Origin: Hellea sp039977295
Lineage (GTDB): Bacteria > Pseudomonadota > Alphaproteobacteria > Caulobacterales > Maricaulaceae
NCBI GenBank assembly: GCA_039977295.1
Contig: JBDWDN010000012.1
Coordinates: forward strand, 1,116,001 to 1,180,000
Reading direction: 5' to 3'
DNA: 64,000 nucleotides
Within the stretch, counting starts at the first letter, position 1. Each line of letters starts with the position of its first letter. The position numbers and the translations under genes were made by a program. Under the pieces are notes generated by a model that had not been told where the DNA came from, did not search any database, and worked only from the letters and a program-made list of their open reading frames with translations. Below are positions 41,510 to 50,943 of the stretch, one piece after another.

Positions 41510-44500
41510 ATGCGTAAAATACTTAAATTTGTTGGTTTTTGTTTTTTGATTTACTGCACATCGAGTTTTCATGCATATGCTCAGAGCGGCGTCACGGGGG
41601 GCGACCCTGCGCCTCCATTAGGGGATATTCAGTCACGTTATAATTCCTATAATTTAGATGTTCTGGGTAATGACTTAATGGGAGATCATACGGACATCGA
41701 TACAGGCGCGCTTTCAATAACCCATACGGATGTCTCCATACCTGGTAATTTTGAGCTGCCTGTAGAATTTGGCAGGACGTTATCTCGAACTCTGGTTGGT
41801 GCTGAGTGGCTAGGGAATTGGAAGGCTAACATTCCATATATCTCCCGTAATTATTTAGCAGAGAAACCGCCTGGTAGCGATAGATGTACAGGAGAGCTTT
41901 ATCCGAGCCCGATTGACTATAATAATGAAACGATATACGCGCCATCTTACTTTGATGGTTTTAATTTATCCATTCCGGGACGCAGTACGGGTAAGCTGAC
42001 CCAAGCTTTAAATGGCGGCAATAGCCCAGAATTTTCAAGCACTAGCGCCCGGATGGTGACGAAGGATAACTGGCTTGTTGAATGTACAACAGTAGCAGGC
42101 CTTGGCGAAGCCTATATAGCGGTCGCGCCGAATGGAGATCGTTATACTTTTGCGAAGCGAGAGACTTATTACGAACGCCCGATGGAGGTCTCTCCGAACC
42201 TAACCGTAGAAGTCAGAGATGAAGTCTTTTACGTTACAGAAGTCACAGACGTGAATGATAACTGGGTGCGTTATGTATATACAGGCGCAAATATCACCAA
42301 AATCCATTCTAAAGACTTTCGAGAAATCAATATCAAATATTCTGGAGGCCGAATTTCAGAAGTGCAAGGGCCGCAAGTCGTCAAATCGGATCTTACGCTC
42401 GCTACGCGTATCTGGAAATATGACTACACCGGCGGAAGATTAAGTAAAGTCACACTTCCAGATGCCCGCTTTTGGGAGTTTGCATTTGCTCTCAATAGTG
42501 AAGCTGTCATTAGCGATCCATTTGATGCTGGGATAACGGGTCTTTGCGCGGCTCATAATAGTGTAAACTTTTTATCAGATTTGATTATTAAACACCCATC
42601 TGGGACGACTGCTGAATTTAACTTCACTGTCATTATGAACGGACGCACCAAAATGGATATGTACATTCGTGATACTGGCATGGCTCATCCGACCTTGGAG
42701 CAGTGTTTCGTGGGCGATCCCGCTTTTAAAAACGCCTCTGGTTTCTATTCAGTCGCGGTAACACAAAAAGAGCTGACCCTCATTAATAATGGCCCAACCT
42801 ATGTTTGGACGCGCGGTTACGAACAAGACTTCGGAAATTATAATGGGGGTAGCACTCACGGCTATCTTGATGTCAAAAAGCGAACCGTCACTGACCCGCT
42901 TGGGCACAAAACTGTAAGTTATTTGAACCGCCGATTTAACCAATATGAAGGCACGTTAGAAAAAGTCGAAATTATCCCTGCGGGTAGTAATACGCCTGTC
43001 CAGACGACTGTTAATACTTATGAGGACGGTAATGCCGTTGGCATTCCGCTCTCCGCTACTGAAAATTTTGGAGCCACAAACTTCTCAGATAACACACGCA
43101 TATATCTTCAAAAAACCGTTATCACGCGCGGTACTGATACCTTCACAACTGAGATGAGTTATAATACTGAACCTGATGAAACCGTCATCCCTACACCTCC
43201 TCCATTTTCATATGGAAGCCCCACTCTGACAAAATCATATTCAAGTATTGATACTGACCCTCGCGAAATCATCACCACTTATGAACACAAAAAAACTGAA
43301 TGGGTGTTAAATCTGCCCAAAACAATAAGCCAAAAAGACGGCGCGGCTGGCGGAGAGACGCGCCTTGTTTCTTCTTATGATTATGATGATCTGGGTCAAA
43401 CTGAGAAGCAATATAGATACGGTGATAAGGTCGCTGAATATAGCTATAATAGCGACGGAACGATCAATTTGTTTAAGGATGCGCTTGACCGAAAAACAGA
43501 GCCAGGCCTTTGGAAACGCGGAAAACCACAAAGCGTTAAACAAGCTGTCGGGTCACCCGAAGAAGTCACCTATGGGCAGACAATTGACGATAATGGCTGG
43601 GTAACATCAAAGACAGATGGAAGACTTCATACGCGAAGTTACCAACGCGATATGATGGGAAGATTGACAAAAATTACGCCATCAGGTGACGTCATAAACC
43701 TCTCGCCTACAAATATTACATATACCTTTGGGGCAAATTTTATTCATCAACGAATAGACAAAGGGTATGAACGTAAAACCATTTCATATGACAGCCTGCA
43801 TCGTCCTATTCAGGAAACGACAGTTGTAAGGCCCCTTCCAAATACGTCGCAAGTCGCCCTCTATTCTACTGTTAGAACAGAGTATGATGCGTTGGGAAAG
43901 GCCGTCTTTAAGTCTTATCCATATCAGCCCATCAATAATCCCAATTTTTCTGACGGCATAATGTCAGAATATGATGCGCTTGGCCGCATGAAAAAAACAT
44001 GGGCTAGTGTAGATACCACGGTTTCGACAACTTATGACTATCTTACGGGTGATTGCACTAAAATCACCGACGCCGAAGGCAATGAAACGACAACCTGTAA
44101 AAACGGCTATGGCGGCCCCGGTAGCGGAGAGATACTAACAATCTCCCAACCCCTGGGCATCACGACTACGCTAACGCATAATAATTTTGGTGAGCTTTTA
44201 AACGTCAATCAAACGGGCACGCAGGGCGGTAATCAAACGCAAAATTATTACTATAATGATAAAGGCCGTCTTTGCCGTTCTTTCGTTCCAGAAGCGGGCA
44301 ATACACTTTACGGGTATGACATTGCTGGACAGATGATATCTTACCAAAAAGGTGTCGAAGATAATGAATCAGATTGCGACTTCCCTGTAGACGATGCCTT
44401 GCGTGTAAACTTGACCTATGACGGCTTGGGTCGTCCCAAAAAGACTGACTTTGTCGATAATGCCACCCCTGATATTTGGCGCGATTATGACCTTGATGGC

Positions 44501-46291
44501 AATGTCACCCATGTTTTGCGCGGGCAAGATACAAAGACTTATGATGCTTATGGTAATAATACCTGCCTCTCAACAGCCGTCTGTTGGTTTTACGAATATG
44601 ACGAACATAACCGCCTAAAAGCCGAGGAACTTCAGGTCGATGAGATTCCCTTTGAGCTAAAATACCTTTATAATATTTACGGCTATCGCCACCGCATGAC
44701 ATTGCCAACGGGCCGCATCGTGCCCCTTGTCAATGACGGGGCGGGACGTTCGCTCTTAATTGGCTGGGCTGGAGACGCCTTTGCAGATGCGTTCCAATAC
44801 CATCCTAATGGACAGGTTAAGCATTTCCGCTATGGCAATGATCTTCAATATAATAGCTATTTGAATAATCAGCAGCAAACGCGGCGGATATTTACCCGGG
44901 AACCCGCAACAGAAACGACGCCAGAAGTTAAAACCGTAGACCTCTGGTATGTCTTCGACAAAAATGGCCGCATCACTGAGCAAAATGATTATGTCGACCA
45001 CGCCAATGACCGAACTTATGGCTATGACGCGGTAGGACGCCTAACCAGTGCAAACAGCACTAATTGGGGTAATGCATCTTATAACTATGACGGCCTCGGC
45101 AATCTTATGAGCAAGAGTTTTAGCAATTGGGATGGCGCGCCTCGCACCGTCACAAATGCATATGACACGCTGAATCGGATTGAATCATCCGATGATGATA
45201 CCAAAGCGCTTTATAACTTTAGTCATGACACGCGAGGCAATGTCATCCTAACGGGCGGGCTTGGTTTTACCTATGACGTAAGTGATCAGCCAATTGCCAT
45301 GTCGGGCATAGCGCCCAATACAGGTACAAATATTACGGGCAGCTATGTCTATGATGGCAATATGAAGCGAGTTAAATCTATTATGAACGGCGTGACGCGT
45401 TACAATGTTTATGACCAAGGCGGTAAGCTTGTGCATGTCGAAGAATTGGACGACCCCAATATACCAGGAGATCAGTCCTCACAGACGGATTATCTTAATG
45501 CCGCTGGTATGACAATCGCGCGCATTAAAAATAGCGCAACAGAGAACGGCGTTTTCACCTATCTCCATCCCGACCATTTAGGTTCCCCCGTAGCAGGCAC
45601 ATCAGAAGACGCCCTCGTAACTTTCACAGAGCGGTTCACGCCCTTTGGCGAAACGTTGATCAATCCAGCCGCCAATGACAATCAGAGCGGTTTTACGGGG
45701 CATATTAAGGATGCTGATGTAGGGTTGAACTATATGCAGGCCCGATATTATGATCCGAATGTGGGGCGGTTCTTGAGTATTGATCCGGTTACCTTCATGG
45801 ACTTACCAGAGCCAGGCATGTTTAATCGTTATGCCTACACTCTAAATGATCCTATGAATAATACTGACCCAACTGGTATGTGTATTCCGTGTATTCCCCC
45901 AGGGGTCGCTTTAGCTGACGGAAAAAAAGCAAGGAAGATTGCTAGTGAACAGGCTCAGCTTTATCCGGGTGTTGATGATGAGGGTGACGCTATGAGGCAT
46001 GCAACAACGAGTAAACGTCTTTCCGAGGAGTTAATCACAGGCCGACTTGGTGCAAAAATTTTAGGGGATGCCAACGAAGTCAAAGGACAGAACTCAGAAA
46101 ATGCGGCAGGTGAAAAAAATACACCACTACAATCAGCAATGGACTTTATAAATAATGCCGAAGGCCGCGCTGCCGACGCTGAAGGACGTGAAATAGATCC
46201 CGCTAATCTTGTTATAATCGAAGAAGACGAAAATGGTGAAAAGCGAATTGTACCATTTCCTCTACCAAAAGATACAGGAGAGAGGGAGTGA
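41510..46291 (+). CDS. secreted RHS/YD-repeat protein with variable C-terminal domain
   Basis: A 1593-residue protein with a Sec signal peptide (ending SFHAYAQ). Long stretches of YD repeats (such as YEYDEHNRLKAEE, YGYDAVGRLTSANS, YNYDGLGNLMSKS) build the shell that encloses a toxin in RHS and Tc proteins. The RHS core end is intact: DHLGSPVAGT, GLNYMQARYYDPNVGRFLSIDP (in part), and the autocleavage-type NDPMNNTDPTGM. After it, residues about 1455-1593 form a variable domain with DAMRHATTSKRL and MDFINNAEGRAAD, reminiscent of the DUF6973 (DAFRHAYW...MDLHNNAVGR) group. That domain is the putative effector. Base composition is visibly more A+T rich than in the flanks, suggesting transfer. Confidence 0.9.
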   Translation: MRKILKFVGFCFLIYCTSSFHAYAQSGVTGGDPAPPLGDIQSRYNSYNLDVLGNDLMGDHTDIDTGALSITHTDVSIPGNFELPVEFGRTLSRTLVGAEWLGNWKANIPYISRNYLAEKPPGSDRCTGELYPSPIDYNNETIYAPSYFDGFNLSIPGRSTGKLTQALNGGNSPEFSSTSARMVTKDNWLVECTTVAGLGEAYIAVAPNGDRYTFAKRETYYERPMEVSPNLTVEVRDEVFYVTEVTDVNDNWVRYVYTGANITKIHSKDFREINIKYSGGRISEVQGPQVVKSDLTLATRIWKYDYTGGRLSKVTLPDARFWEFAFALNSEAVISDPFDAGITGLCAAHNSVNFLSDLIIKHPSGTTAEFNFTVIMNGRTKMDMYIRDTGMAHPTLEQCFVGDPAFKNASGFYSVAVTQKELTLINNGPTYVWTRGYEQDFGNYNGGSTHGYLDVKKRTVTDPLGHKTVSYLNRRFNQYEGTLEKVEIIPAGSNTPVQTTVNTYEDGNAVGIPLSATENFGATNFSDNTRIYLQKTVITRGTDTFTTEMSYNTEPDETVIPTPPPFSYGSPTLTKSYSSIDTDPREIITTYEHKKTEWVLNLPKTISQKDGAAGGETRLVSSYDYDDLGQTEKQYRYGDKVAEYSYNSDGTINLFKDALDRKTEPGLWKRGKPQSVKQAVGSPEEVTYGQTIDDNGWVTSKTDGRLHTRSYQRDMMGRLTKITPSGDVINLSPTNITYTFGANFIHQRIDKGYERKTISYDSLHRPIQETTVVRPLPNTSQVALYSTVRTEYDALGKAVFKSYPYQPINNPNFSDGIMSEYDALGRMKKTWASVDTTVSTTYDYLTGDCTKITDAEGNETTTCKNGYGGPGSGEILTISQPLGITTTLTHNNFGELLNVNQTGTQGGNQTQNYYYNDKGRLCRSFVPEAGNTLYGYDIAGQMISYQKGVEDNESDCDFPVDDALRVNLTYDGLGRPKKTDFVDNATPDIWRDYDLDGNVTHVLRGQDTKTYDAYGNNTCLSTAVCWFYEYDEHNRLKAEELQVDEIPFELKYLYNIYGYRHRMTLPTGRIVPLVNDGAGRSLLIGWAGDAFADAFQYHPNGQVKHFRYGNDLQYNSYLNNQQQTRRIFTREPATETTPEVKTVDLWYVFDKNGRITEQNDYVDHANDRTYGYDAVGRLTSANSTNWGNASYNYDGLGNLMSKSFSNWDGAPRTVTNAYDTLNRIESSDDDTKALYNFSHDTRGNVILTGGLGFTYDVSDQPIAMSGIAPNTGTNITGSYVYDGNMKRVKSIMNGVTRYNVYDQGGKLVHVEELDDPNIPGDQSSQTDYLNAAGMTIARIKNSATENGVFTYLHPDHLGSPVAGTSEDALVTFTERFTPFGETLINPAANDNQSGFTGHIKDADVGLNYMQARYYDPNVGRFLSIDPVTFMDLPEPGMFNRYAYTLNDPMNNTDPTGMCIPCIPPGVALADGKKARKIASEQAQLYPGVDDEGDAMRHATTSKRLSEELITGRLGAKILGDANEVKGQNSENAAGEKNTPLQSAMDFINNAEGRAADAEGREIDPANLVIIEEDENGEKRIVPFPLPKDTGERE

Positions 46292-46755
46292 TTTTGAATA
46301 TTATAAAAATACCTATCATTTTCATTACAATGATCACGACTGGAGGGTGCACAGGATTGTACAAAAAGCAAGAGAAAGTATGTATTGATACTCAAGCCCA
46401 TGAGTTCACCGAAGTAAGAATTACATCGTGTGGCAGATCTTTCCCTCTTAAAAAGATATCGAACAATATTTGGTCAACAGATGGCGCGATCCGATTAGGT
46501 AATTGCGAGATAGTAGATATCTTAGGGATTGGTTCTTCGGGAGAAGACATTGAAATATCTCGATTGTATCATTTTTCCCAAATTGGATTAGGTGTGACAC
46601 ACACGACACGATATGAAATTACTGATTTAAACGCTGAAAAGCCGTGGGACAGAGTTGAAATCACAGGGCTTGTTGATGGGAAGAATTTACAGTGTGACGC
46701 GGACATGCCGCTTCCAGACTATCTGAAAAAACATATTTCGCGTAACGACAGGTGA
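46288..46755 (+). CDS. small lipoprotein coupled to the RHS gene, candidate immunity or partner protein
   Basis: A 155-residue protein starting at a GTG that overlaps the RHS stop (GTGA), with GGAGAGAGGGA upstream. The N-terminus is a lipoprotein signal (MITTGGCTGL). The mature part has several cysteines (KVCIDTQ, ITSCGRS, LGNCEIV, LQCDADM) and beta-strand-like stretches. I do not recognise the family. Placement directly after a polymorphic-toxin-like C-terminus is where an immunity gene normally lies; a periplasmic lipoprotein would protect against a toxin acting in the envelope. The composition is A+T rich like the RHS gene. Confidence 0.65.
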   Translation: MILNIIKIPIIFITMITTGGCTGLYKKQEKVCIDTQAHEFTEVRITSCGRSFPLKKISNNIWSTDGAIRLGNCEIVDILGIGSSGEDIEISRLYHFSQIGLGVTHTTRYEITDLNAEKPWDRVEITGLVDGKNLQCDADMPLPDYLKKHISRNDR

Positions 46756-46786
46756 TATAGTCCTAACGTAACAGACACCCTCGCCG

Positions 46787-47894
46787 CTAACTAGCCACCT
46801 CAAGCTTAGCGCTGAGCGCCGCCGCCATAAACTGATCCAAATCCCCGTCCAGCACGCCTGATGTATCAGATGTCTCGACACTCGTCCGCAGGTCTTTGAC
46901 CATTTGGTAGGGTTGCAGAACATAGGAGCGGATTTGGTGGCCCCAGCCTATGTCGGCGCGGTTATCTGCGGATTCTTGGGCTTCGGCTTCGCGGCGCTGC
47001 ATCTCGGCCTCATAGAGGCGAGAGCGCAGCATTTCCCAGGCTGTCTTGCGGTTCTTGTGCTGGGAGCGGTCATTTTGGCATTGCACCACGATGCCTGTGG
47101 GTTCGTGGGTTATGCGCACGGCAGAGTCGGTTTTGTTGATATGCTGCCCCCCTGCCCCTGAGGCGCGGTAAGTATCGACGCGGCAATCGGACTCATTGAG
47201 GTCGATATCGACCGTGTCATCGATTTCAGGGAAGACCCAGACAGAGGCAAAACTTGTGTGGCGGCGGCCGCTGGAGTCAAAGGGCGAGATACGCACAAGA
47301 CGATGGACGCCGGATTCGGTTTTTAGCCAGCCATAGGCATTGAGGCCTTTGACCTTAATCGTGGCGGATTTAATGCCCGCTTCATCGCCGGATTGTTCTT
47401 CGATAACTTCGGTTTTCATGCCGTGCGCATTGGCCCAGCGCGTATACATGCGCAGAACCATTTCGGCCCAATCTTGGGCTTCTGTTCCGCCGGCTCCAGG
47501 GTGGATTTCGACAAAGCAATCATTGCTATCCGCTTCGCCTGAGAGCAGCGCTTCAAGCTCAGCCTGACCTGATATCTGTTTCACTTTGATGAGGGCCTGC
47601 GCAGCGGCTTCTACGAGCTCTACGTCGTCATCCATCTCGCCCAGTTCTGCGAGTTCAACATTATCCGCGAGGTCAGTGGAGATTTTGGCTATATTATTGA
47701 AAGCATTTTCAAGGCGTGAGCGCTCTTGCATAAGCTTTTGCGCCTGTTGCGGGTCATCCCAGAAATCTGGCTTTTCGCTTAGGGCATTGAGTTCAGCTAA
47801 GCGCCGCTCGGACGGTTCCCAGTCAAAGACGCCTCCTTAGCAGCGCAATTGACTGCTCGATGTCGTCTTTCATTTGTAATATATCAGCTCTCAT
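46787..47894 (-). CDS. prfB: peptide chain release factor 2, with programmed +1 frameshift
   Basis: RF2 ends translation at UGA and UAA. The gene is split over two frames: 23 codons from the ATG at 47894 (MRADILQMKDD...) reach an in-frame TGA at 47825-47823; slipping forward one base at CTT continues as DWEPSERRLAEL and on to the stop at 46787, giving 368 residues in all. The main part has the RF2 specificity tripeptide in RISPFDSSGRRHTSF and the catalytic GGQ at 248-250 (GAGGQHINKTD). Only the part from 47731 shows as an uninterrupted frame with an ATG, so it is easily mis-annotated as truncated. It follows the PBP1A gene by 15 bases. Confidence 0.96.
47823..47837 (-). promoter_or_regulatory. 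RF2 programmed frameshift site
   Basis: On the minus strand AGGAGG, three bases (CGT), then CTT-TGA-C. This matches the known RF2 recoding signal: an internal Shine-Dalgarno three bases before the slippery CTT, a weak UGA C stop, and +1 shift when RF2 is scarce, making synthesis self-regulating. Confidence 0.95.
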
Positions 47895-47909
47895 GTGAGG
47901 TATCTAAGC

Positions 47910-50825
47910 CTAGTAAAGCCCATCATCAAGAGCTTCTTCGACTTCTTCGACTTTTGGTTTTGGCGGTGTTTTAACAGCCACATCAACAGGCTTGGTGGGT
48001 TTAGTCTCTACCTTAATCGCAGGGGCATCAGTCGGCGCTTGCGTGCCTTCGATCTCCTTTAGAAGATCTTTGACCTTGTCCTTCAAGACATCATTCTCGT
48101 CTTTGACTTCAGCCTCACGATCAACGGCAGGACCATCATCGGGCGTTTGATCTTCGGCTTCTGCGTCACCGCCAATATTGAAGTCGTAATTCCCGAAACT
48201 GTCAGAGCCGCTGCCAACACGGATAGTCGATTTCAGGTCCCCGACTGTGGGTTCTGACCCTGGGCGGAAAGCTTCGAGGATGTAATCGGGCGCGCCGATA
48301 TAGGAGGGCTCACCTGTATTGCGGTTGACGGGTGAGAGCGTCACGCCCTCAGGAATACGAAACGGAACCTTTGCCGAATCTTTCAAAGCCTCTGCCATGA
48401 AATCTACGAAAATCGGCGACGCGGCAGAACTGCCCGTCTCTATGCCCATTTGCTCGGGCGTATCCATGCCGACATAAACGCCCGCGACCAGGTCAGGCGA
48501 GAAGCCCATAAACCAAGTATCAAGGGAGTCATTTGTCGTGCCCGTCTTGCCCGCCATAGGGCGGCCTAGCGCTCTTGCGCGGAAACCTGTGCCGTTATCG
48601 ACGACGCCTTTGAGCATGAAAGTGACTTGATAGGCTGTCACGGGATCAATCACGACGGGACGCTCATCGGGGAGCTGCGGCGGCGGGCCTCCAAAGAATT
48701 CTTCCTGCTGGCATGCCTGGCAAGCTTTATCGCCATTGACAAAAATTGTTTTACCTTGGCCGTCTTGAACGCGGTCTAGAATAGTGGGCGTCACGGCTTT
48801 ACCGCCATTAACCAGCGTTGAATATGCATTGGCAAGGCGCAGCAGGGTCGTTTCCCCTGCCCCCAAAGCCCATGCGAGTTCAGGCTTGGTTTCATCATAA
48901 ATGCCAAAGCGGCGCGCATATTCATTGACGGGCGTCATGCCGATATCATTGGCAAGGCGAACCGTCATAGCGTTACGCGATTTCTCAAGGCCGAGACGCA
49001 ATGTGCTCAGCCCGTAAAACTTACCCGTGTTATAGTTAGACGGTTTGTAGAAACGTTCGCACTCATCTTCCTCAGCGGCGGCTTCGCCCTCGGCAGGCTC
49101 TAACGGTGTCTGTCCGTCTTCGGCGACGCCGCGGAGTTCAAGCGAGCCCAGCTCATTTTCTTCACATTCGATATCTTGACGTTCAATGACGAAAGGCGCG
49201 TCGAGCACTTGGCTGGCAGGGGTGAACCCATTATCCAAAGCAGCTGCATATACGAAAGGCTTAAATGCAGAACCAGGCTGGCGCTTAGCTTGGGTCGCGC
49301 GGTTAAATTGGCTTTGTTCAAAACTATAGCCGCCGACAAGCGCTAAGACGCGGCCGGTATGCGGATCCATCGCGATAAGGCCGCCATTGACCTGGGGGAC
49401 TTGGCGAAGATTATAGGCTGTGATGCGGTCATCACTCTTATCTTTTGCCGCGCGGGGTTTGCGCTGCACGAGGATAAGGTCGCCGGTCTTCACGACGGAG
49501 GTTAAGGTTTTAGGCTCTTTACCCACCGCGCCTTTTTTCAGCGCCGGCTTAGCCCATTTGATGTCTTCTATATTAAGTGTGCCTGACGGGTCCGCTTTGG
49601 GGGCCTCTTCGCCTTCACTTTCTCCTTTTGGCGCTTCGGGGTTAGCCAAGGCGTCTCCAAAACCCAGCTTAGCCGTTTTTGCGTCAGCTTCGAGCACGAG
49701 CGCAACACGCCAGTCTCCGATATCTCTGGGCCCTTCAAACGCCGCGAGCCGTGTTTTCCAATCGTCAAAATTTTCCCAATTCGCGAGGGGGCCTCGATAA
49801 CCGTGACGACGGTCAAAAGCTTCTAAACCGCCGCGCAAAGCCTTACGGCCTGCAAGCTGAAGACGCGTGTCGAGGGTTGTGCGGATGGATAAGCCGCCTT
49901 CATAAAGCTCATCATCACCATACATGGACTTGATCTGCTTACGGGCTTCTTCAACAAAATATTCAGCCGCTAGATATTCATCGCCGTCAAAGCGTGATGT
50001 CACGAGAATATCTGTGGTCTTGGCGAGGTCAGCTTCGGATTTATCCGCATATTCGTCTTCGACCATGCGGTTTAGCACATAATTTCGGCGGTTAATCGCC
50101 CGCTGTTTTTTGACAGGATCATCGACGCGGTAATTATTCGGCGCTTTGGGAAGCACGGCGAGATAGGCCATTTGATCTAGCGTCAAATCCTTCATCGGCT
50201 TACCAAAGTAATTGAGCGACGCCGCTGCGACGCCATAAGCGCCATTACCAAAGTAAATATCATTTAGGTAAAGCTCGAGAATTTTGTCCTTGGACATCGC
50301 TTTTTCGATGCGGCCCGCAATCACGACTTCGCGGATTTTACGGGTGATGTTACGCTCATCTCCGACAAGGAAGTTTTTAGCGACTTGCTGGGTAAGGGTT
50401 GATCCCCCTTCAAGGCGGCGGCCTTTGATAACATGACCAATATTGGCTACCATAGCGCGGGCAAAGCCCTTTTCGTCAAAACCATTATGGGTGTAGAAGC
50501 GCTGATCTTCTGCCGCGACAAAAGCATGTTGCAGTTTCTTGGGCACAGCTTGGATCGGCACAAAGACGCGTGCCTCTGTTCTAAACTCTGAAATCAACTT
50601 ACCGTCGCCTGCGTGAACGCGGGACATAACGGGCGGCTTATATTCAGCTAATGTCTCAAGGCTAGGTAAGTCCTTGGTTGCCTGCACGATAAAGACAAAG
50701 AGCGCGACAGCCGCAATAAGGCCTACAACACTGCCAATGGCAAAGAGCCATTTGAATATCTTGATAAGCCTACGCTTTAGGCTTTTCTTATTCGTTTCTT
50801 GGGGTTTTGTGGCTTCGTTTTCCAT
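47910..50825 (-). CDS. penicillin-binding protein 1A, bifunctional peptidoglycan synthase
   Basis: A class A PBP of 971 residues polymerising glycan strands and cross-linking them. One membrane segment (about 24-48) is followed by the GT51 glycosyltransferase domain (AEDQRFYTHNGF with catalytic Glu; GGSTLTQQVAKNF), an OB-like insertion, and the transpeptidase domain with its serine in PGSAFKPFVYAA, SRN in KSRNAMTVRLA, and KTGTTNDSLDTWF. The Pro/Lys/Glu-rich C-terminal tail (about 130 residues) is periplasmic and probably disordered. Upstream is the amidase gene and downstream prfB, a conserved alphaproteobacterial order. Confidence 0.96.
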   Translation of the reverse strand: MENEATKPQETNKKSLKRRLIKIFKWLFAIGSVVGLIAAVALFVFIVQATKDLPSLETLAEYKPPVMSRVHAGDGKLISEFRTEARVFVPIQAVPKKLQHAFVAAEDQRFYTHNGFDEKGFARAMVANIGHVIKGRRLEGGSTLTQQVAKNFLVGDERNITRKIREVVIAGRIEKAMSKDKILELYLNDIYFGNGAYGVAAASLNYFGKPMKDLTLDQMAYLAVLPKAPNNYRVDDPVKKQRAINRRNYVLNRMVEDEYADKSEADLAKTTDILVTSRFDGDEYLAAEYFVEEARKQIKSMYGDDELYEGGLSIRTTLDTRLQLAGRKALRGGLEAFDRRHGYRGPLANWENFDDWKTRLAAFEGPRDIGDWRVALVLEADAKTAKLGFGDALANPEAPKGESEGEEAPKADPSGTLNIEDIKWAKPALKKGAVGKEPKTLTSVVKTGDLILVQRKPRAAKDKSDDRITAYNLRQVPQVNGGLIAMDPHTGRVLALVGGYSFEQSQFNRATQAKRQPGSAFKPFVYAAALDNGFTPASQVLDAPFVIERQDIECEENELGSLELRGVAEDGQTPLEPAEGEAAAEEDECERFYKPSNYNTGKFYGLSTLRLGLEKSRNAMTVRLANDIGMTPVNEYARRFGIYDETKPELAWALGAGETTLLRLANAYSTLVNGGKAVTPTILDRVQDGQGKTIFVNGDKACQACQQEEFFGGPPPQLPDERPVVIDPVTAYQVTFMLKGVVDNGTGFRARALGRPMAGKTGTTNDSLDTWFMGFSPDLVAGVYVGMDTPEQMGIETGSSAASPIFVDFMAEALKDSAKVPFRIPEGVTLSPVNRNTGEPSYIGAPDYILEAFRPGSEPTVGDLKSTIRVGSGSDSFGNYDFNIGGDAEAEDQTPDDGPAVDREAEVKDENDVLKDKVKDLLKEIEGTQAPTDAPAIKVETKPTKPVDVAVKTPPKPKVEEVEEALDDGLY

Positions 50826-50943
50826 GAATCGGCTTTGGCTTAAAATTACGGCGTGACTGTGACTGTTGCTGACATGATTCTGCCATGGTTAGACAGCCCT
50901 GAAATGATAACGCTCATTTATCTCTGACTATCATTTTAGGCCA

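Noticed and set aside
47823..47825. in-frame TGA near the start of prfB as a sequencing error or nonsense mutation
   Set aside because: All elements of the programmed frameshift signal surround it at the right spacing.
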